A program made the translations under genes and the position numbers. A stretch of 43,617 bases of DNA from Clostridiales bacterium (lineage in GTDB: Bacteria; Bacillota; Sulfobacillia; Sulfobacillales; Sulfobacillaceae): the NCBI GenBank assembly GCA_027365485.1, contig DAHXNH010000219.1:1-43617 (forward strand). The letters are read 5' to 3'. Each line of letters starts with the position of its first letter. The stretch's first letter is position 1. The notes beneath the pieces are model-generated. The model had not been told where the DNA came from, searched no databases, and saw only the letters and a list, made by a program, of their open reading frames with translations. Positions 42,245 through 43,617 of the stretch are shown piece after piece.

Positions 42245-43617
42245 GTGAAGGCTCACCTCCTGCCTGAATGCGATAGAGGTTGGCGTAGATCCCGTTCTTG
42301 CGCAATAAGTCCTGGTGCAGTCCACTTTCTACGATGGCGCCTTTGTCCAGCACAATGATCCAGTCCGCGTCGCGCAGCGCCGACAGGCGGTGGGCGACAA
42401 TGATCGTCGTCTTTTCTCCTCGCACTTGGCGCAGCACCTTTAAGATCTCCGTTTCCGTTCGGGTGTCGACCGCTGACAAGCTGTCGTCCAAGATTAACAC
42501 TTTGGCCTGACTTTTAATTAACGCCCGAGCAATGGCGGCGCGCTGTCGTTGACCACCTGAGAGCATGATCCCCCGCTCTCCTATCTCGGTATCAATCCCC
42601 TCGGGCATTGATTGAATAGTCTCCAAAATACGCGATTGGGATGCGGCTCGCTCCACTGCTTCGGGTTCTACGGTAGGCTGAGAAAAGGCAATGTTTTGGC
42701 CAATGGTCGTAGAAAAAAGAAACCCATCTTGGGGCACGTAGGCAATCAGTTCGCGCAGATCGCTAAGCCGCATGTCGCGGATGTCCGTTCCGTCAAAGAA
42801 CACGGTGTTGGCCGGCGGGTCATAGTCGCGCAGGATGAGGTTCAAAAGAGTGGTTTTGCCCGATCCGGTGCGACCAACGATGCCAAGGGTCGAACCCTTG
42901 GGGATGGTGATGCTGACGTGGTCGAGGACCTTGGGCGTCGCGCCTGGGTATTCAAAAGAAAGATCGCGAATGCTGATTTCACCCGACCAGTGCTTTTCGA
43001 CCGGATGTTCGGGATCGGTAATATCGGGTTCTACGGCCAGCAATACTTGAATCCGCATCAACGAGGCGGACGCATTTTGAAACATATTAATGACGAAACC
43101 AAATTGCAAGAGCGGTTGAACCAACATGCTGAGATAGGCGGTAAAGGCCACGAAGGATCCCAGCGAAATATGATGATGGATGACGAGATCGCCCCCGTAG
43201 ACCAAACCGACCACGAAGCTAATCCCGCTCAACAGAGGCAAGACTGCTTGGAACACCGTATTCAACTGAACCAGATGCATCTGGCGATCGACAATCTCTT
43301 CCACCAGGATGCGGAACCGTTCCAGTTCCACTGGCTCATTCGAAGTGGCCTTAATCAATTGCATGGCTTGAAAGCTTTCTTCAGCAAGTTCGGACATATT
43401 GGATAATGCCTCTTGAACTCGCCGGGAACGCATGCGCACCTGCGGACCGACAACGACAATGACCAAGGGAATCAAGAGAATGGGAATTAAGCTGACCAAG
43501 GTTAAGCCGAGGTTGATGGTCCGGATGGTCATGTAAAGCGTGGCGGCGAATAAAAACAGCGCCTGGGTAACTTGGTTCATGCCTTGGGACATCGCTTGGC
43601 GGACTACCGTGACATCG
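42237..43617 (-). CDS. ABC exporter half-transporter, degenerate-site subunit (YheI/LmrC-like), partial
   Basis: Only the C-terminal 460 residues are in the window; the frame stays open through the right edge (DVTVVRQAMSQGM leads into the sequence), so the ATG-like codon at 43592 is internal. The visible part has the last membrane segments and an ATPase domain with Walker A GRTGSGKTT, signature LSGGQ, Walker B VLILDDSLSAVD and H-loop AHRLSA. Asp in place of the catalytic Glu marks it as the degenerate-site member of a YheI/YheH-type heterodimer. The 5' end, start codon and promoter lie outside the window. Confidence 0.88.
   Translation of the reverse strand, partial: DVTVVRQAMSQGMNQVTQALFLFAATLYMTIRTINLGLTLVSLIPILLIPLVIVVVGPQVRMRSRRVQEALSNMSELAEESFQAMQLIKATSNEPVELERFRILVEEIVDRQMHLVQLNTVFQAVLPLLSGISFVVGLVYGGDLVIHHHISLGSFVAFTAYLSMLVQPLLQFGFVINMFQNASASLMRIQVLLAVEPDITDPEHPVEKHWSGEISIRDLSFEYPGATPKVLDHVSITIPKGSTLGIVGRTGSGKTTLLNLILRDYDPPANTVFFDGTDIRDMRLSDLRELIAYVPQDGFLFSTTIGQNIAFSQPTVEPEAVERAASQSRILETIQSMPEGIDTEIGERGIMLSGGQRQRAAIARALIKSQAKVLILDDSLSAVDTRTETEILKVLRQVRGEKTTIIVAHRLSALRDADWIIVLDKGAIVESGLHQDLLRKNGIYANLYRIQAGGEPSHG

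Noticed and set aside
1-43617. CRISPR array, rRNA or tRNA genes
   Set aside because: I saw no regularly spaced direct repeats and no tRNA or rRNA core sequences; absence by eye is not proof.

Overview
The window looks like chromosomal DNA of a mid-GC, Gram-positive-type (monoderm) bacterium. The protein style suggests an acidophilic Firmicute such as Sulfobacillus or Alicyclobacillus: a protein with three cell-wall-binding type 2 repeats, a GH113-type glycosidase, several YheH/YheI-like ABC exporters, and many GTG/TTG starts behind strong AGGAGG-type Shine-Dalgarno sites. This assignment is inference; no rRNA or tRNA gene was seen.

Layout. (1) 1-2.8 kb: a decayed ISL3-family transposase gene. 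(2) 2.8-5.6 kb, minus strand: larE-larC-larB, making the nickel-pincer nucleotide cofactor, with no larA in the window. (3) 5.9-9.0 kb: a Cys-containing hypothetical protein, a glycerate kinase and an HtrA-like secreted protease. (4) 9.1-13.5 kb: a surface-glycan cluster with three GT4 glycosyltransferases and a methyltransferase. (5) 13.4-18.0 kb, minus strand: an ABC system with two ATPases and two membrane proteins. The two ATPases carry complementary degenerate motifs, and one membrane protein carries what looks like a dead M1-peptidase-like domain. (6) 18.1-24.3 kb: cell-envelope genes: a CWB2-repeat protein, a NodB-type deacetylase, MurA with Cys replaced by Asp at the fosfomycin target position, and a secreted GH84 beta-N-acetylglucosaminidase. 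Between deacetylase and MurA lies a 40-residue protein with 11 cysteines (a metallothionein-like ORF), followed by a 24-bp perfect hairpin.

(7) 25.0-32.1 kb: an Opp-family ABC importer (binding protein, two permeases, two ATPases) ending in murQ. With GH84 upstream, it reads as a system that cuts N-acetylglucosaminides outside the cell, imports amino-sugar oligosaccharides or muropeptides, and converts MurNAc-6-P to GlcNAc-6-P plus D-lactate. (8) 32.1-32.9 kb: no gene, but an unusually hairpin-rich stretch including a 134-bp palindromic unit. (9) 32.9-43.6 kb: two heterodimeric ABC exporters (the second runs off the end), an S9 prolyl-oligopeptidase-family peptidase and a cytoplasmic GH113-like glycosidase.

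The observations I rate highest are the unannotated metallothionein-like gene, the mirrored degeneracy of the 16-18 kb ABC pair together with its dead-peptidase permease, the GH84-Opp-MurQ amino-sugar locus, and the structured non-coding region at 32.4-32.7 kb.
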